DNA from: Bacillota bacterium
GTDB taxonomy: Bacteria; Bacillota; Clostridia; Clostridiales; Clostridiaceae
Direction: 5' to 3'
NCBI GenBank assembly: GCA_023451395.1
Contig: JAEXZL010000019.1
Span: 1-28,672, forward strand
Length of the DNA stretch: 28,672 nt
The position numbers were made by a program, and so were the translations under genes. Shown here one piece after another: positions 7,992-16,953 of this stretch; position 1 is the stretch's first letter; every line of letters starts with the position of its first letter. A model generated the notes under the pieces. The model saw only the letters and a program-made list of their open reading frames with translations, ran no database searches and had not been told where the DNA came from.

Positions 7992-8795
7992 ATGATACCA
8001 AGAAAGCATAAAAGCTTTATAGATAATTCTATAAAACTATTTAAAGAAGATATAAGAATTTTAGGGGTTGCTGCAGGTGGCTCATACATTATAAATGAAA
8101 TGGATGAGTATTCAGATGTGGATCTTATCATAGCCATAGACCCTGAGCATTATAAAGAAGTTATGGAAGAAAGATTTGAAATAGCAAAGAAATTGGGTGT
8201 GGTGCTATCAGCATTTACTGGGGAACATGTTGGTGAGCCAAGACTACTTATATGCTTATATGGTCCTGATTTATTACATGTTGACTTGAAGTTTGTAGCA
8301 ATGGATGATATGGTTCATAGGGTTGAGGATCCAATTATTTTATGGGAAAGAAACAACTGTATATCAGAAATTTTACAACTTAGCAAAGCAAAGTTTCCTA
8401 TGCCAAATTTACAATGGATAGAAGATAGGTTTTGGGTATGGGTGCATTATGGATCAGCTAAAATTGGCCGAGGAGAAATTTTTGAAACTATAGAATTTAT
8501 ATCTGTATTAAGACAGACAGTAATAGGTCCGCTGCTGCTTATGAAAAATGGAAAGCTGCCAAGAGGTGTAAGAAAAATAGAATTTGATGCTCCTGATAGC
8601 ATAGCTTTATTAAAAGAAACTATAGCAGCATATAGCATTGAAAGCTGTATAAAATCATTGAATGTACTAATAAAGATGTATTTAGACTTAAGAGAATACT
8701 TTGCAACTGAAGATTTTATAAAACGGATAGAAGCGGAAAAGTACTCATTGGATTACTTAAATAAAATAAATTATAAAACTGATAAATCAGTATAA
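7992..8795 (+). CDS. Nucleotidyltransferase-domain protein (aminoglycoside adenylyltransferase-like)
   Basis: Protein of 267 residues with an N-terminal polymerase-beta-type nucleotidyltransferase domain. GGS at 29-31, then the acid pair D42 and D44 (SDVDLII), and a third acid D98 (LLHVDLKF) form the expected metal site, so it is likely active. The C-terminal half is helical and would bind the acceptor. The closest general likeness is to AadK/AadS-type and related chromosomal nucleotidyltransferases of unknown target; resistance cannot be claimed from sequence. A GGAG site precedes the ATG. The gene stands alone, with a good terminator at 8837-8866 downstream. Confidence 0.85.
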   Translation: MIPRKHKSFIDNSIKLFKEDIRILGVAAGGSYIINEMDEYSDVDLIIAIDPEHYKEVMEERFEIAKKLGVVLSAFTGEHVGEPRLLICLYGPDLLHVDLKFVAMDDMVHRVEDPIILWERNNCISEILQLSKAKFPMPNLQWIEDRFWVWVHYGSAKIGRGEIFETIEFISVLRQTVIGPLLLMKNGKLPRGVRKIEFDAPDSIALLKETIAAYSIESCIKSLNVLIKMYLDLREYFATEDFIKRIEAEKYSLDYLNKINYKTDKSV

Positions 8796-8836
8796 TTACA
8801 CAACATACTGATGTAGCAATTCAGATATATAACGGC

Positions 8837-8866
8837 AAAAAAGCAATAGAACTCTATTGCTTTTTT
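8837..8866. terminator. Bidirectional rho-independent terminator
   Basis: Perfect 13-base arms 8837-8849 and 8854-8866 round a 4-base loop, with a run of six A residues opening and six T residues closing the stem. It can stop the nucleotidyltransferase transcript on the plus strand and the long PTS operon on the minus strand. Confidence 0.9.
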
Positions 8867-8896
8867 GATTTTATTTTTTTATAGGCTTTTTTGCAC

Positions 8897-8923
8897 CTCT
8901 AAAGGTGGGAACTTGCTTTAGAG
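8897..8923. repeat. Inverted repeat between convergent genes
   Basis: CTCTAAAG at 8897-8904 is repeated as its exact complement CTTTAGAG at 8916-8923 across 11 bases. It lies between the stop of the HAD gene (8939) and the terminator at 8837-8866, with no T run on either side. It could be a second hairpin in the 3' end of the PTS operon mRNA. Function unknown. Confidence 0.5.
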
Positions 8924-8938
8924 TAAAGGATTTTTAAG

Positions 8939-9784
8939 CTATAAAATAAAAGCTTCAATTGCCTCAGCTACTCCATCCTCATCATTGGTTCCTGTGATGT
9001 AATCTGCTATGGACTTTATATCCACAGTGCTGTTTCCCATGGCTACAGCAAGTCCTACTGTTCTTAGCATGCTTTCATCATTACTGCTATCTCCGCAGGC
9101 CATTGTTTCCTCCATATCTATTTTAAGATATTGAGAGAGCCATTGTATTCCATGGCCTTTATTGGCCTTTGCATTATTTACTTCCAGATTAACTCCAAGG
9201 GCTGAGGATAAAAGTATATTAGGATAGTCACTTAGCTCTGCTATTACCTTTCTTCGCTGTATTTCATCCCTAAAAAACATATTAATTTTCTCTATGTTTT
9301 CTGCTCCATTTTTTATATATTCCTTAATATCCTCCACTGTATATCTTGTGTCTAATATATAAGGAAGCATATTAGATGGAATTATAAAGTCCTCTAGTCT
9401 CTTCATATTTTTTGCTTCAGTGGTGATTTTACCATCGGCAAATATATCAATCATTATATCTAAAGGACTTAGAAGCTCAATTATAGAAATTGCCATTTCC
9501 TTTGTCACTGAACAATTATAAATTGCTCTTTTAGAATCTAGGTTTACTATGGCTGCTCCATTAGAGCAGATAGCATACTGTATTTTAGGATGAGACACAA
9601 GCTTTTCAGGAAGACCTGAAATAGGTCTTCCTGTAGCAGGTATAACATGAATACCCCTTTTAATTGCCTGGTCTATTGCTTCATAATTTCTATGTGTCAA
9701 AGATTTGCAGGAGTTTAATAAGGTACCATCCATATCTAAAGCAATAAGCTTTATTTTCTTACCATTCAGCTTTTGTTCCATCAT
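8939..9784 (-). CDS. Cof-type HAD phosphatase
   Basis: HAD-superfamily, Cof/subclass IIB sugar-phosphate phosphatase of 281 residues. Motif I is ALDMDGTLLNS with D17 and D19, motif II lies in ATGRP, a motif III lysine in NNAKANKGH, and motif IV in CGDSSNDESM, all intact. Such enzymes are soluble and remove phosphate from sugar phosphates or flavin phosphates. It is the last gene of the PTS operon and overlaps the dehydratase gene by 26 bases, so the two are translationally coupled; a GGAAG site inside the dehydratase gene serves the ATG. It may limit build-up of a phosphorylated intermediate, but this is inferred only from position. Confidence 0.9.
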   Translation of the reverse strand: MMEQKLNGKKIKLIALDMDGTLLNSCKSLTHRNYEAIDQAIKRGIHVIPATGRPISGLPEKLVSHPKIQYAICSNGAAIVNLDSKRAIYNCSVTKEMAISIIELLSPLDIMIDIFADGKITTEAKNMKRLEDFIIPSNMLPYILDTRYTVEDIKEYIKNGAENIEKINMFFRDEIQRRKVIAELSDYPNILLSSALGVNLEVNNAKANKGHGIQWLSQYLKIDMEETMACGDSSNDESMLRTVGLAVAMGNSTVDIKSIADYITGTNDEDGVAEAIEAFIL

Positions 9785-10904
9785 AGTGCTTCCAATTAGG
9801 ATTTGTCCAGTTTAATCCCTCTAAGGCTACTTCCTTCACCTTATCTTCATCTATTATTAATCCAAGACCTGGTTTATCTGGTAATCCTACAAAGCCGTCC
9901 TTGTATTGAAATACTTCTTTATTTTCTACAAAATCTAGAAGATCAAAGCCCTTATTATAGTGAATTCCTAGAGACTGCTCCTGGATAAATACATTAGGAC
10001 TGCAGGCATCAATCTGAAGAGTAGCTGCAAGTGCTATTGGACCATAAGGTGCATGAGGTGCTGCCGCAATGTCATAAGCCTCTGCCATGGCTATTATCTT
10101 CCTTGTTTCAGAAATTCCACCAGCCAGAGCAACATCAGGTTGTACAATATCTATGTAGCCTGTCTTCATAATGTCCTTAAAGCCCCATCTGGTGTATAGT
10201 CTTTCACCAGTAGCTAAAGGTGTAACAACATGCTCTGAAACCTCCTTGAAGGCCTCCATATTTTCACATAAAACAACCTCTTCTAGGAACATTGGCCTAT
10301 AAGGCTCTAATTCCTTAGCAAGTACCTTAGCCATAGGCTTATGCACTCTTCCATGGAAATCCACACCTATATTTAAGCCATTTCCGAAGGCTTCTCTTAA
10401 GGCTGCAACTCTTTCTACCACCTCATCAATCTTCTTATAGCTATCGATATAATGAAGCTCCTCAGTTGCATTCATTTTTATAGAGTCAAAGCCTCGATCT
10501 ACACGATCCTGAGCTTGATTTACCACGTCGCTAGGTCTATCTCCCCCTATCCATGAATAAACCTTTATATTATCCCTGGCTGCTCCTCCAAGAAGCTCAT
10601 AGATAGGTGTGTTATAGAATTTACCCTTAATATCCCAAAGGGCCATTTCTATTCCAGAAATTATGGTCATATTGATTGGACCGCCTCTGAAGAATACTCT
10701 GTAAAGCTCCTGCCAGATCTTTTCTATTTCCATGGGATTTCTTCCCATGATTCTTCTGGCCATTTCCTTAGCTCCAGCTACTACAGTTTCTGTTTTTGTT
10801 CCAGAAACCATTTCTCCCCAGCCTTCAAGTCCATTATCTGTTGTAATCTTTATAAATATCCATCTAGGCTTAACGGTATATACTTTTACGTCTGTAATTA
10901 TCAT
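9759..10904 (-). CDS. dgoD: D-galactonate dehydratase-type enzyme (enolase superfamily)
   Basis: Enolase-superfamily sugar-acid dehydratase of 381 residues, full length. The metal ligands are D182, E208 and E234, and the two catalytic histidines are H184 (VDFHGRVH) and H284 (APHAPYGP), the DgoD pattern offset by one from the E. coli enzyme as I recall it. It removes water from an aldonate to give a 2-keto-3-deoxy acid. In this operon it sits between a PTS permease and a phosphatase and shares the transcript with a KDPG-type aldolase. With the sugar entering phosphorylated, its real substrate may be a 6-phosphoaldonate; the sequence does not settle this. An AAGGGA site precedes the ATG. Alternatives are gluconate or mannonate dehydratases of the same superfamily. 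Confidence 0.88.
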   Translation of the reverse strand: MIITDVKVYTVKPRWIFIKITTDNGLEGWGEMVSGTKTETVVAGAKEMARRIMGRNPMEIEKIWQELYRVFFRGGPINMTIISGIEMALWDIKGKFYNTPIYELLGGAARDNIKVYSWIGGDRPSDVVNQAQDRVDRGFDSIKMNATEELHYIDSYKKIDEVVERVAALREAFGNGLNIGVDFHGRVHKPMAKVLAKELEPYRPMFLEEVVLCENMEAFKEVSEHVVTPLATGERLYTRWGFKDIMKTGYIDIVQPDVALAGGISETRKIIAMAEAYDIAAAPHAPYGPIALAATLQIDACSPNVFIQEQSLGIHYNKGFDLLDFVENKEVFQYKDGFVGLPDKPGLGLIIDEDKVKEVALEGLNWTNPNWKHYDGTKAEW

Positions 10905-10942
10905 AGTTTATTCCCTTCTCCTACTGTAATAAAATATATTCC

Positions 10943-12322
10943 TTACTCCAGTGCTACTCCAGCTTCTCTTTTTGCTAAGATCTCTGCTCTTTTTTCGTTT
11001 AGCTTTTTCATGAATACTATAACTCCTACCACTACTACTGCTAGAATAGGAAGGCTTATATATAAATTGCTTATAAAGGCTTTGTATACTAGATAGCTTA
11101 CAGTTAAGCTAGTTGCTGCAAAGGAGGTAATAAGGCTTCCTTCTGCTGCAATATCTAAACCTACAGATTGAGATAAGGCAGTTAAAACTGGTGCTGTAGC
11201 TGTTCCTGCAAGAAGTATTGCTCCAGTACAAACAAGTCCCATTATAATATTTTTAAAGAGATTTCCCTTAGTTATAGCAACTACAAGAGCAACTCTGAAG
11301 GTTACAACTGCTAAATCTGCAAAAGGTAGTACACGGTTTCCAGGAAGTACTGCTGCCATTAATATAGTTAATGGTATAACTATTAAGGAAGTAGTGATAA
11401 CGTCTGGATTACCAACAACTACTGCTGCATCTAAGCCAATAAGGAACTTTCTTCCCTTGAACTTTTCTTTTGCAAACTTTTGTGCTGCAGAGGATATAGG
11501 CATCAAACCTTCCACGAATAAAGAGGTCATTTTAGGGATTAATATAAGTACTGCTGCCATGTTAACACCTAGAGAAAAGATTTGTGCAGGGGCATATTTG
11601 GCAAGAGCTCCTATAATACATCCAAGTATTAAGCCCATCATTGCAGGTTCTCCAAAGAAGCCAAGGTACTTTTGTGCATCCTTCATTTCAAAGTCTATCT
11701 TCTTTATAAAAGGTATTCTATCTAATAGCCAGTTTAAAGGAGCTGCAATTACCACTGAGGATAAAGCTGACATGGTAGGTAATGATACCCCTGGAATTCC
11801 AAAGAAATCCTCTACTAAAGGAGCTGTCCAGTCTGAAAGCTTAAAGGTGATTATTGCCATAACTACTGTAGCTGCTATACCAAGAGGTATGCTTTTTGTA
11901 ACGAAATATACCATGATTCCTACAATAGCCATATGGTGATAGTTCCAAATATCTACATCCAAAGTATCAGTTAACTTTAATAAAAGCATTACAATGTTAG
12001 TTGCTAAAATACAGAATATTAATATTGCTATAATAGGTGAAGACCAAGTTACTGCTGCTATAGCTCCCCAACCCACATCTAATATATCAAGCTTAATTCC
12101 AAAGTTCTCAACCATTGCCTTTGCAGCTGGTCCAAGATTTGATTTCATCATGTTTACGATTAAATTAATTCCAGTAAAACCTATTGCTATTGTAATTCCT
12201 GAACGAAAAGCCTTAGAAAGCTTAACACCAAATATAAGTCCAATTATTGTAATAACTATTGGGAGCATAACTGTTGCTCCAGCATTTAGAACCGCATTAA
12301 AAGCGTTATATAACATTTGCAT
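10943..12322 (-). CDS. gatC: PTS galactitol-family permease, IIC component
   Basis: Integral membrane IIC subunit of 459 residues, close to the usual 450. About 10 hydrophobic segments; typical stretches are GATVMLPIVITIIGLIFG near 15-32 and the GLDAAVVVGNPDVITTSLI segment near 298-316, which belongs to the conserved substrate loop of the Gat family. It forms the channel that moves a sugar or sugar acid across the membrane while IIB phosphorylates it. Members of this family carry galactitol but also pentitols and aldonates, so the name marks family, not substrate. It is followed by dgoD after 38 bases and preceded by IIB after 24. Confidence 0.9.
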   Translation of the reverse strand: MQMLYNAFNAVLNAGATVMLPIVITIIGLIFGVKLSKAFRSGITIAIGFTGINLIVNMMKSNLGPAAKAMVENFGIKLDILDVGWGAIAAVTWSSPIIAILIFCILATNIVMLLLKLTDTLDVDIWNYHHMAIVGIMVYFVTKSIPLGIAATVVMAIITFKLSDWTAPLVEDFFGIPGVSLPTMSALSSVVIAAPLNWLLDRIPFIKKIDFEMKDAQKYLGFFGEPAMMGLILGCIIGALAKYAPAQIFSLGVNMAAVLILIPKMTSLFVEGLMPISSAAQKFAKEKFKGRKFLIGLDAAVVVGNPDVITTSLIVIPLTILMAAVLPGNRVLPFADLAVVTFRVALVVAITKGNLFKNIIMGLVCTGAILLAGTATAPVLTALSQSVGLDIAAEGSLITSFAATSLTVSYLVYKAFISNLYISLPILAVVVVGVIVFMKKLNEKRAEILAKREAGVALE

Positions 12323-12346
12323 TTATTTTAGCACCATCCTTATAAT

Positions 12347-12625
12347 TTATTTTAAATGATTTACTATTTCTTCTAATGTACTTTCTTCACCTATTCCAGT
12401 TAATAGGGATATAGCTCCTACTACAGGCACATTTACTCTTCCTCCAGTAAACTTTCCTGTAGTAACTAATAAATCAAAATCATCAGCTTTTGATTCTACC
12501 TCTAGAAGCTTACATTGAGTTGTGCTTACTTCTATTCCATTTTCCTCACAAGCTTCTCTTATTTTTGATGCAACTACTGTTGATGTTGCTATACCATTTC
12601 CACAAGCTACTAATACCTTTTTCAT
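12347..12625 (-). CDS. gatB: PTS galactitol-family IIB component
   Basis: Cytoplasmic IIB phosphocarrier of 92 residues. The phosphorylated cysteine is C8 in VACGNGIATSTVV, the exact family signature. It takes phosphate from IIA and hands it to the substrate in IIC. A GGAGG site sits before the ATG. It lies between IIA (26 bases upstream) and IIC (24 bases downstream) in the same direction. Confidence 0.93.
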   Translation of the reverse strand: MKKVLVACGNGIATSTVVASKIREACEENGIEVSTTQCKLLEVESKADDFDLLVTTGKFTGGRVNVPVVGAISLLTGIGEESTLEEIVNHLK

Positions 12626-12651
12626 CTTGAATCTCCTCCGTTTGATTTTTT

Positions 12652-13113
12652 TTATAATAATTTTTGAGAAATTATTTCATAAATAGTTGATAAATCTTCA
12701 GAATCTATAACCCTCTTTAAAGATTCTTGATCTTGAATAAGGCTTACAACCTTTTGAAGCATCTCAATATGTCCATGAGCTTCCTTTAAAGCTAGCATTA
12801 TTACCAGCTTAACTTCAACTTCCTTATCAGGATCATCCATAGCCCTAAAGATAACGGGCTCCTTAAGAATTCCTACGGAAATTGCTGCCTTTTCCACGTG
12901 AACAGTATCTGCATGAGGAATTGCAATATTTATATTTCCTGTATAAAGTGCTGTAGGAAACTCCTTCTCCCTATCAGTGATTGCTTGTACATAACTTTCC
13001 TTTACAAGACCTAAGCTATGTAAATGCTCTGCCATGTAAGCGAGAACTTCTTCGTCCTTTTTCTTTCCTTCTATTTTAAGTATTAATTCTTCGCTAAAAC
13101 TGATGTCCTTCAT
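12652..13113 (-). CDS. gatA: PTS IIA component, fructose/mannitol/galactitol type
   Basis: Cytoplasmic IIA phosphocarrier of 153 residues (EIIA-fru-like domain over almost the whole chain). The phospho-accepting histidine is H67 in NIAIPHADT. It receives phosphate from HPr and passes it to IIB. The same domain type closes the operon's regulator (H888 there, IAIPHGDT), so the transporter and the activator carry paired versions of this module. A GAGGGA site precedes the ATG, 19 bases after the aldolase stop. Confidence 0.92.
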   Translation of the reverse strand: MKDISFSEELILKIEGKKKDEEVLAYMAEHLHSLGLVKESYVQAITDREKEFPTALYTGNINIAIPHADTVHVEKAAISVGILKEPVIFRAMDDPDKEVEVKLVIMLALKEAHGHIEMLQKVVSLIQDQESLKRVIDSEDLSTIYEIISQKLL

Positions 13114-13132
13114 TCGAATCCCTCTATCCTTG

Positions 13133-13759
13133 TTATTTTAACTTTTGTTCAAAGTACTTTATTGAAGCTTTGATTCCTTCTTCATTTCCTGATAAAATAT
13201 CTTCTTTATTAAATACTCCTGAACCTATACCAACATAGGATGCTCCTGCATCAAAATATTCCTTTGCATTATCAGCATTGACTCCTCCAACTACCATCAA
13301 AGGAAGTTTTCCTAAAGGTGCCTGTATATCTGATAAATACTTGCTTCCAAGCCTAGCTGCAGGAAATATCTTCACAATATCTGCTCCATCTAAAAAACTT
13401 TGATTAATTTCAGTAGGTGAAAAAGCTCCAGGAACTGATATCACCTGATTTTCCTTACAATAATCCAGTATTTCTTTGCTCAGCATAATAGGTGATAATA
13501 TAAATGAGGCTCCAGCATCTATTGCTTCCTTAGCTTCATCAAAGGTTCTTACTGTACCAGCTCCAACCTTAATATCCTTGCCAAACTCCTTACTGATTTT
13601 TGCTATTGTCTCTATTGCTTTTGGGCTATTCATGGTTATTTCAACAGCTCCGATTTTAGTATTAATAAGATTCTTCACTACCATGTGTACCTGTGAATAA
13701 TCATAGCCCCTTAGAATAATAGTTACTCTTGGAAAAGTTTCAACGTTCACTATTAACAT
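13133..13759 (-). CDS. KDPG/KDPGal-type 2-keto-3-deoxy-phosphoaldonate aldolase
   Basis: Class I aldolase of the KDPG/KHG family, about 208 residues. In the longest reading frame the Schiff-base lysine is K143 (VKIFPAARLG), the general acid/base glutamate is E53 (AVEITMNSP), and R30 and the GAGTVRT turn hold the phosphate and carboxylate. It splits a 2-keto-3-deoxy-6-phosphohexonate into pyruvate and glyceraldehyde-3-phosphate. The frame opens at a TTG directly after the regulator's stop, but an AAAGGAGGAG site points to the ATG at 13759 or the GTG at 13750 as the true start. DgoA-type (galactonate) or Eda-type (gluconate) specificity cannot be separated by eye; the dgoD neighbour favours the former. 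Confidence 0.88.
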   Translation of the reverse strand: MLIVNVETFPRVTIILRGYDYSQVHMVVKNLINTKIGAVEITMNSPKAIETIAKISKEFGKDIKVGAGTVRTFDEAKEAIDAGASFILSPIMLSKEILDYCKENQVISVPGAFSPTEINQSFLDGADIVKIFPAARLGSKYLSDIQAPLGKLPLMVVGGVNADNAKEYFDAGASYVGIGSGVFNKEDILSGNEEGIKASIKYFEQKLK

Positions 13760-13798
13760 CTCCTCCTTTACTTTATTAATAAGCAAAGAGGATGCCAA

Positions 13799-16708
13799 CT
13801 ATTTGTCCGATAATGTATTTTGGCATAAAATATTTAAAATTTCCTCCTGGGTATTGCATCTTCTTATATCTTCCATCATTCTTTCATCTGATATAATCTC
13901 ATATAGCTGCTCAAAATATTTTTTTGAGTCCTCCTTTAAGGCAAGGACAAAAATTATATCTACAGTATTCATTCCATCCCAAATTATAGGGTTGTCTAAT
14001 TTAGTAACGCTTATGGCTGTTTTTGTGACCAATTGAGTATCTCCATGGGGAATAGCTATTCCACCCTTTAAATAGGTCGTAAGTAGCCCCTCTCTCTTAT
14101 AGATGCTAAGTAAAAATTCAGGCTTTACATCTCCCTTTTCTATCATGTGGTTTACAGCATTATCTAAAACCTCATCCTTATAGGCAAAGGGAGGATTTAT
14201 ATATACACTATCCTTGGTAATTACTTCCCCAAGGTCATTCTTTTCAAGAACTTTGTTTCTCTTTATAGCCTTTCTTAAGCTAGAAGTTCCGTTTTTAGCC
14301 ATTATATCTGCACTAGAATAAAAGGGATATCCATCTATTTGTGGATCTATTGTCCCTACAATAGCTATTATCTTATAGCTGCTTTCCACATCCTTAATAA
14401 TTCCCTCAACCCTTTGACTCTCAATATAACCCTTAGTAATAATCTTTATATTGCCAATAGTGCTTTTTAATCTATTCTCCAAATACTGCTTTATTTTTTT
14501 AGCAGCACCTTCTCCTGTAATACACAAGCATAAGATAGCCTTTTCAAGCTTTTTATCCTCCTCATCACCAGAGGTAATCATATTGCTCTTTAGCTCTAGG
14601 CTTTCTACTATTTTATCTATAGTATCACTTGTCCATAAAACCTTTCTTATGCATTCCATTACCATTACCGTGTCTGTTCTTCCTACGATACCTACAGTAA
14701 CTCCAGTTTCCTTCTCTACCTTCTCCTTCATAGTTACTAATGAGCCCATATCCGCTAAGATAATGCATCCTTTTCCTTGATCAATTCTTTTAACGGTTTT
14801 AATTACTCTATCTATCATTACTTTAGGAGAATCCTTAAAATCCATTTCAAGACCTATGGCATGGTCTACCCCCATAAGAGTATTAGCTACTTCAGCCATT
14901 CCACAGGCTACTCTTCCATGAGAAACCACCAAAAGTCCTATAACTCCTTCCTTAACCACAGCCTTCTCCTGAAAGTTGTGAAAATACATAGTAAAAAAGC
15001 TTATTTCTTCATCTGGGAGCTTTAAATAATACTTTCTATTAATAAGCTCTAAGGCTTCTATTGCCACCTGTAGCTCCTTTTCATACTCCTTCCTGTCTAG
15101 GCTTATAGGTGGATTGACTATCCTATAATTGCTCCTATATCTTTCTATAGCCATGCTGATATGAAGAGCCAAAGGAAATATTAATGTACTCTTTAAGGTG
15201 GGAATTAGCTTCTTTGCATTATCATAAACTTCCTTAGTAATGGATAGTACTGTATCCCCTACAATATTTGATATTTCCTGTATGCTAATTTGTGATTCCT
15301 CTACCTCCTGTATTTGACGAAGAAGGGTCTCCTCTACATGGCCTGAAAGTATTGAATTGATTTCCTCCTCGGAAGCCCCCTGTTTTTTTAGCTCCTCATA
15401 TCGTATTTCAAGCTTTGTATAAATACTGTTATCTTTTTTATATAGCTTTCTATCATATTCATAATCATCATTAGGTGTAAAAATTTCATCTCCTCGAATA
15501 AGCATATTAAGCTCTTTAGGATTATGTACTCCAGAATCTCCAATTCTCATCTTTTCTGATAAGCTTTCTATTCCTATTACAATCTCTTCACTTCTATTAA
15601 GCTTCATATCTAAAAAGGCCTTTGCACAGCATACCTGGATATCAGATTTTAGCTGTCCTACATTTCCTTGATAATCGCTGGAGGTGAGAAGCCTCATAAC
15701 CTCTTCTTTTACATGGAGCACCCTTCCTAGCCTATGGCTTTCCTCCATAAAGTAGTTTTTTACAAAGTTTAGCACCTCATAAAGAGGCCTATCCTTAATG
15801 GCAGGAAGCTCAATAATCATAGGAATCCTCCTGCGGAAGGTTAAAAGAAGAGAGCTCTCTGGATTTTCTGTAGTAGCTGCAATTATCATTACATTTATCA
15901 CTCTATCAGAATCCACCTCTCCAAGCCTTCTAACCCTTCCCTTGTCTATTAGATAAAAGAGCATTTCCTGCCCTTCAGGAGATAGCCTATGAACCTCATC
16001 TAAAAATAATATTCCTCCATCACAGAGCTCCACTACACCTTTCTTATTTTCATTAGCACCAGTAAAGGCTCCCTTCACATAACCAAAGAGCTGAGCTAGA
16101 AGAAGCTGAGGATTATCCGCATAATCAGCACAGTTAAATTCAAAATAGGGTGCATTATCTTTGAAATTTTCTGTTTTTATGGCATAGCGATGCATAAGCT
16201 CTGCTAAAAGGCTTTTTCCTACACCTGAGGGTCCATATATTAAGGTATGAAGTCCCTTTGGAGGATATAGTACCGCAGCTTGAGCCCTGCTGATTTGATT
16301 TCTGAGGCTGCCGTCATAACCTATAAAACAACTAAATATCTTTTTAGCCTCTTCCTTTTGCTTACCCTCTTTATTCTGTGGCTTCTCTTCAGGACCTTCC
16401 TCAAGTCTCATACTCTCTAGAATCTCCTCCTTTAACTTCCCTACAGCATATTTACCTATAGAATACCCTTGATCATTTAATAGCTTGGCAAGGCTTCTAA
16501 GGGAAATATCCCCATGTCTAATTAGGAGGTTAGTGATATCCTTTTCCAATATAGGTCTTCTTCTTTCCCTTGAATCAGGTATTCCCAGCTCAAGTCGAAT
16601 ATTTGTAACCCTCTCCCTTGAGGTATTTAATGCTTCTGCTATTTCTTCATCTGTTAGAGGAGTTTTTTTATTTTCATTATTTATTATATTTATTAATCTT
16701 TTCTCCAT
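13799..16708 (-). CDS. LevR-type sigma-54 activator with PTS regulatory domains
   Basis: Large activator of 969 residues, first gene of the PTS operon. In order: two helix-turn-helix-like parts (about 16-40 and 66-95); an AAA+ sigma-54 activation domain with Walker A GPSGVGKS at 159-166, GAFTGA at 213-218 and Walker B ILFLDE at 233-238; a PTS regulation domain with H515 and H577; a mannose-type EIIA domain with H597 (VSHGRVACGM); a IIB-gat-like part with C727/C729 (ILCLCITGEG); and a C-terminal fructose-type EIIA domain with H888 (IAIPHGDT). Phosphorylation by the PTS should set its activity according to substrate and carbon supply. An AGGGGAT site precedes the ATG. I could not find a -24/-12 promoter upstream of it or of the following genes; this may be my limit. 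Confidence 0.92.
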   Translation of the reverse strand: MEKRLINIINNENKKTPLTDEEIAEALNTSRERVTNIRLELGIPDSRERRRPILEKDITNLLIRHGDISLRSLAKLLNDQGYSIGKYAVGKLKEEILESMRLEEGPEEKPQNKEGKQKEEAKKIFSCFIGYDGSLRNQISRAQAAVLYPPKGLHTLIYGPSGVGKSLLAELMHRYAIKTENFKDNAPYFEFNCADYADNPQLLLAQLFGYVKGAFTGANENKKGVVELCDGGILFLDEVHRLSPEGQEMLFYLIDKGRVRRLGEVDSDRVINVMIIAATTENPESSLLLTFRRRIPMIIELPAIKDRPLYEVLNFVKNYFMEESHRLGRVLHVKEEVMRLLTSSDYQGNVGQLKSDIQVCCAKAFLDMKLNRSEEIVIGIESLSEKMRIGDSGVHNPKELNMLIRGDEIFTPNDDYEYDRKLYKKDNSIYTKLEIRYEELKKQGASEEEINSILSGHVEETLLRQIQEVEESQISIQEISNIVGDTVLSITKEVYDNAKKLIPTLKSTLIFPLALHISMAIERYRSNYRIVNPPISLDRKEYEKELQVAIEALELINRKYYLKLPDEEISFFTMYFHNFQEKAVVKEGVIGLLVVSHGRVACGMAEVANTLMGVDHAIGLEMDFKDSPKVMIDRVIKTVKRIDQGKGCIILADMGSLVTMKEKVEKETGVTVGIVGRTDTVMVMECIRKVLWTSDTIDKIVESLELKSNMITSGDEEDKKLEKAILCLCITGEGAAKKIKQYLENRLKSTIGNIKIITKGYIESQRVEGIIKDVESSYKIIAIVGTIDPQIDGYPFYSSADIMAKNGTSSLRKAIKRNKVLEKNDLGEVITKDSVYINPPFAYKDEVLDNAVNHMIEKGDVKPEFLLSIYKREGLLTTYLKGGIAIPHGDTQLVTKTAISVTKLDNPIIWDGMNTVDIIFVLALKEDSKKYFEQLYEIISDERMMEDIRRCNTQEEILNILCQNTLSDK

Positions 16709-16746
16709 GCCAAATCCCCTTTTCTTAATTTAATTTAAAAATATAC

Positions 16747-16810
16747 ACATATAAAAACCTGCTTTGTCATAATTAATAACATATAAAAGTCTCTTTTGTC
16801 ATAATTAATA
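16747..16810 (-). repeat. Tandem pair of 32-bp repeats upstream of the activator gene
   Basis: Two directly adjoining copies, 16747-16778 and 16779-16810, agree at 28 of 32 positions; the last 16 bases of each (16763-16778 and 16795-16810) are identical, beginning TTTGTCATAATTAATA. They sit 39-102 bases before the regulator's ATG, in the 294-base divergent gap with dusA. A period of 32 bases is about three turns of DNA, so both copies would face the same side, as expected of an activator or repressor binding site. The likely binder is the LevR-type protein; inference. Confidence 0.7.
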
Positions 16811-16953
16811 GAATAATATCTTATCATCTATTATTATAATAGCAACTTACATAAAATCTACGTCTTAATAATAAAGTTTTTCAATGATATATTTTCCCTT
16901 TGCTTTTATTACTCTTTTCTTTTATTATTACTGTTGAGATACTTTTATTTATA

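Noticed and set aside
11394..11939. 181-codon plus-strand frame opposite the PTS IIC gene
   Set aside because: Antisense shadow of a membrane protein gene; no start signal and a composition explained by the other strand.
12300..12345. Possible sigma-54 promoter ahead of the IIC gene (TGGTGC then ATGCA on the minus strand)
   Set aside because: The GG to GC distance is 15 bases where about 12 is required.
16735..16775. ATGACA boxes within the 32-bp repeats as minus-strand -35 elements
   Set aside because: The -10 candidates at 17 bases (TGTATA and TTATTA) are poor, so I leave the promoter uncalled.
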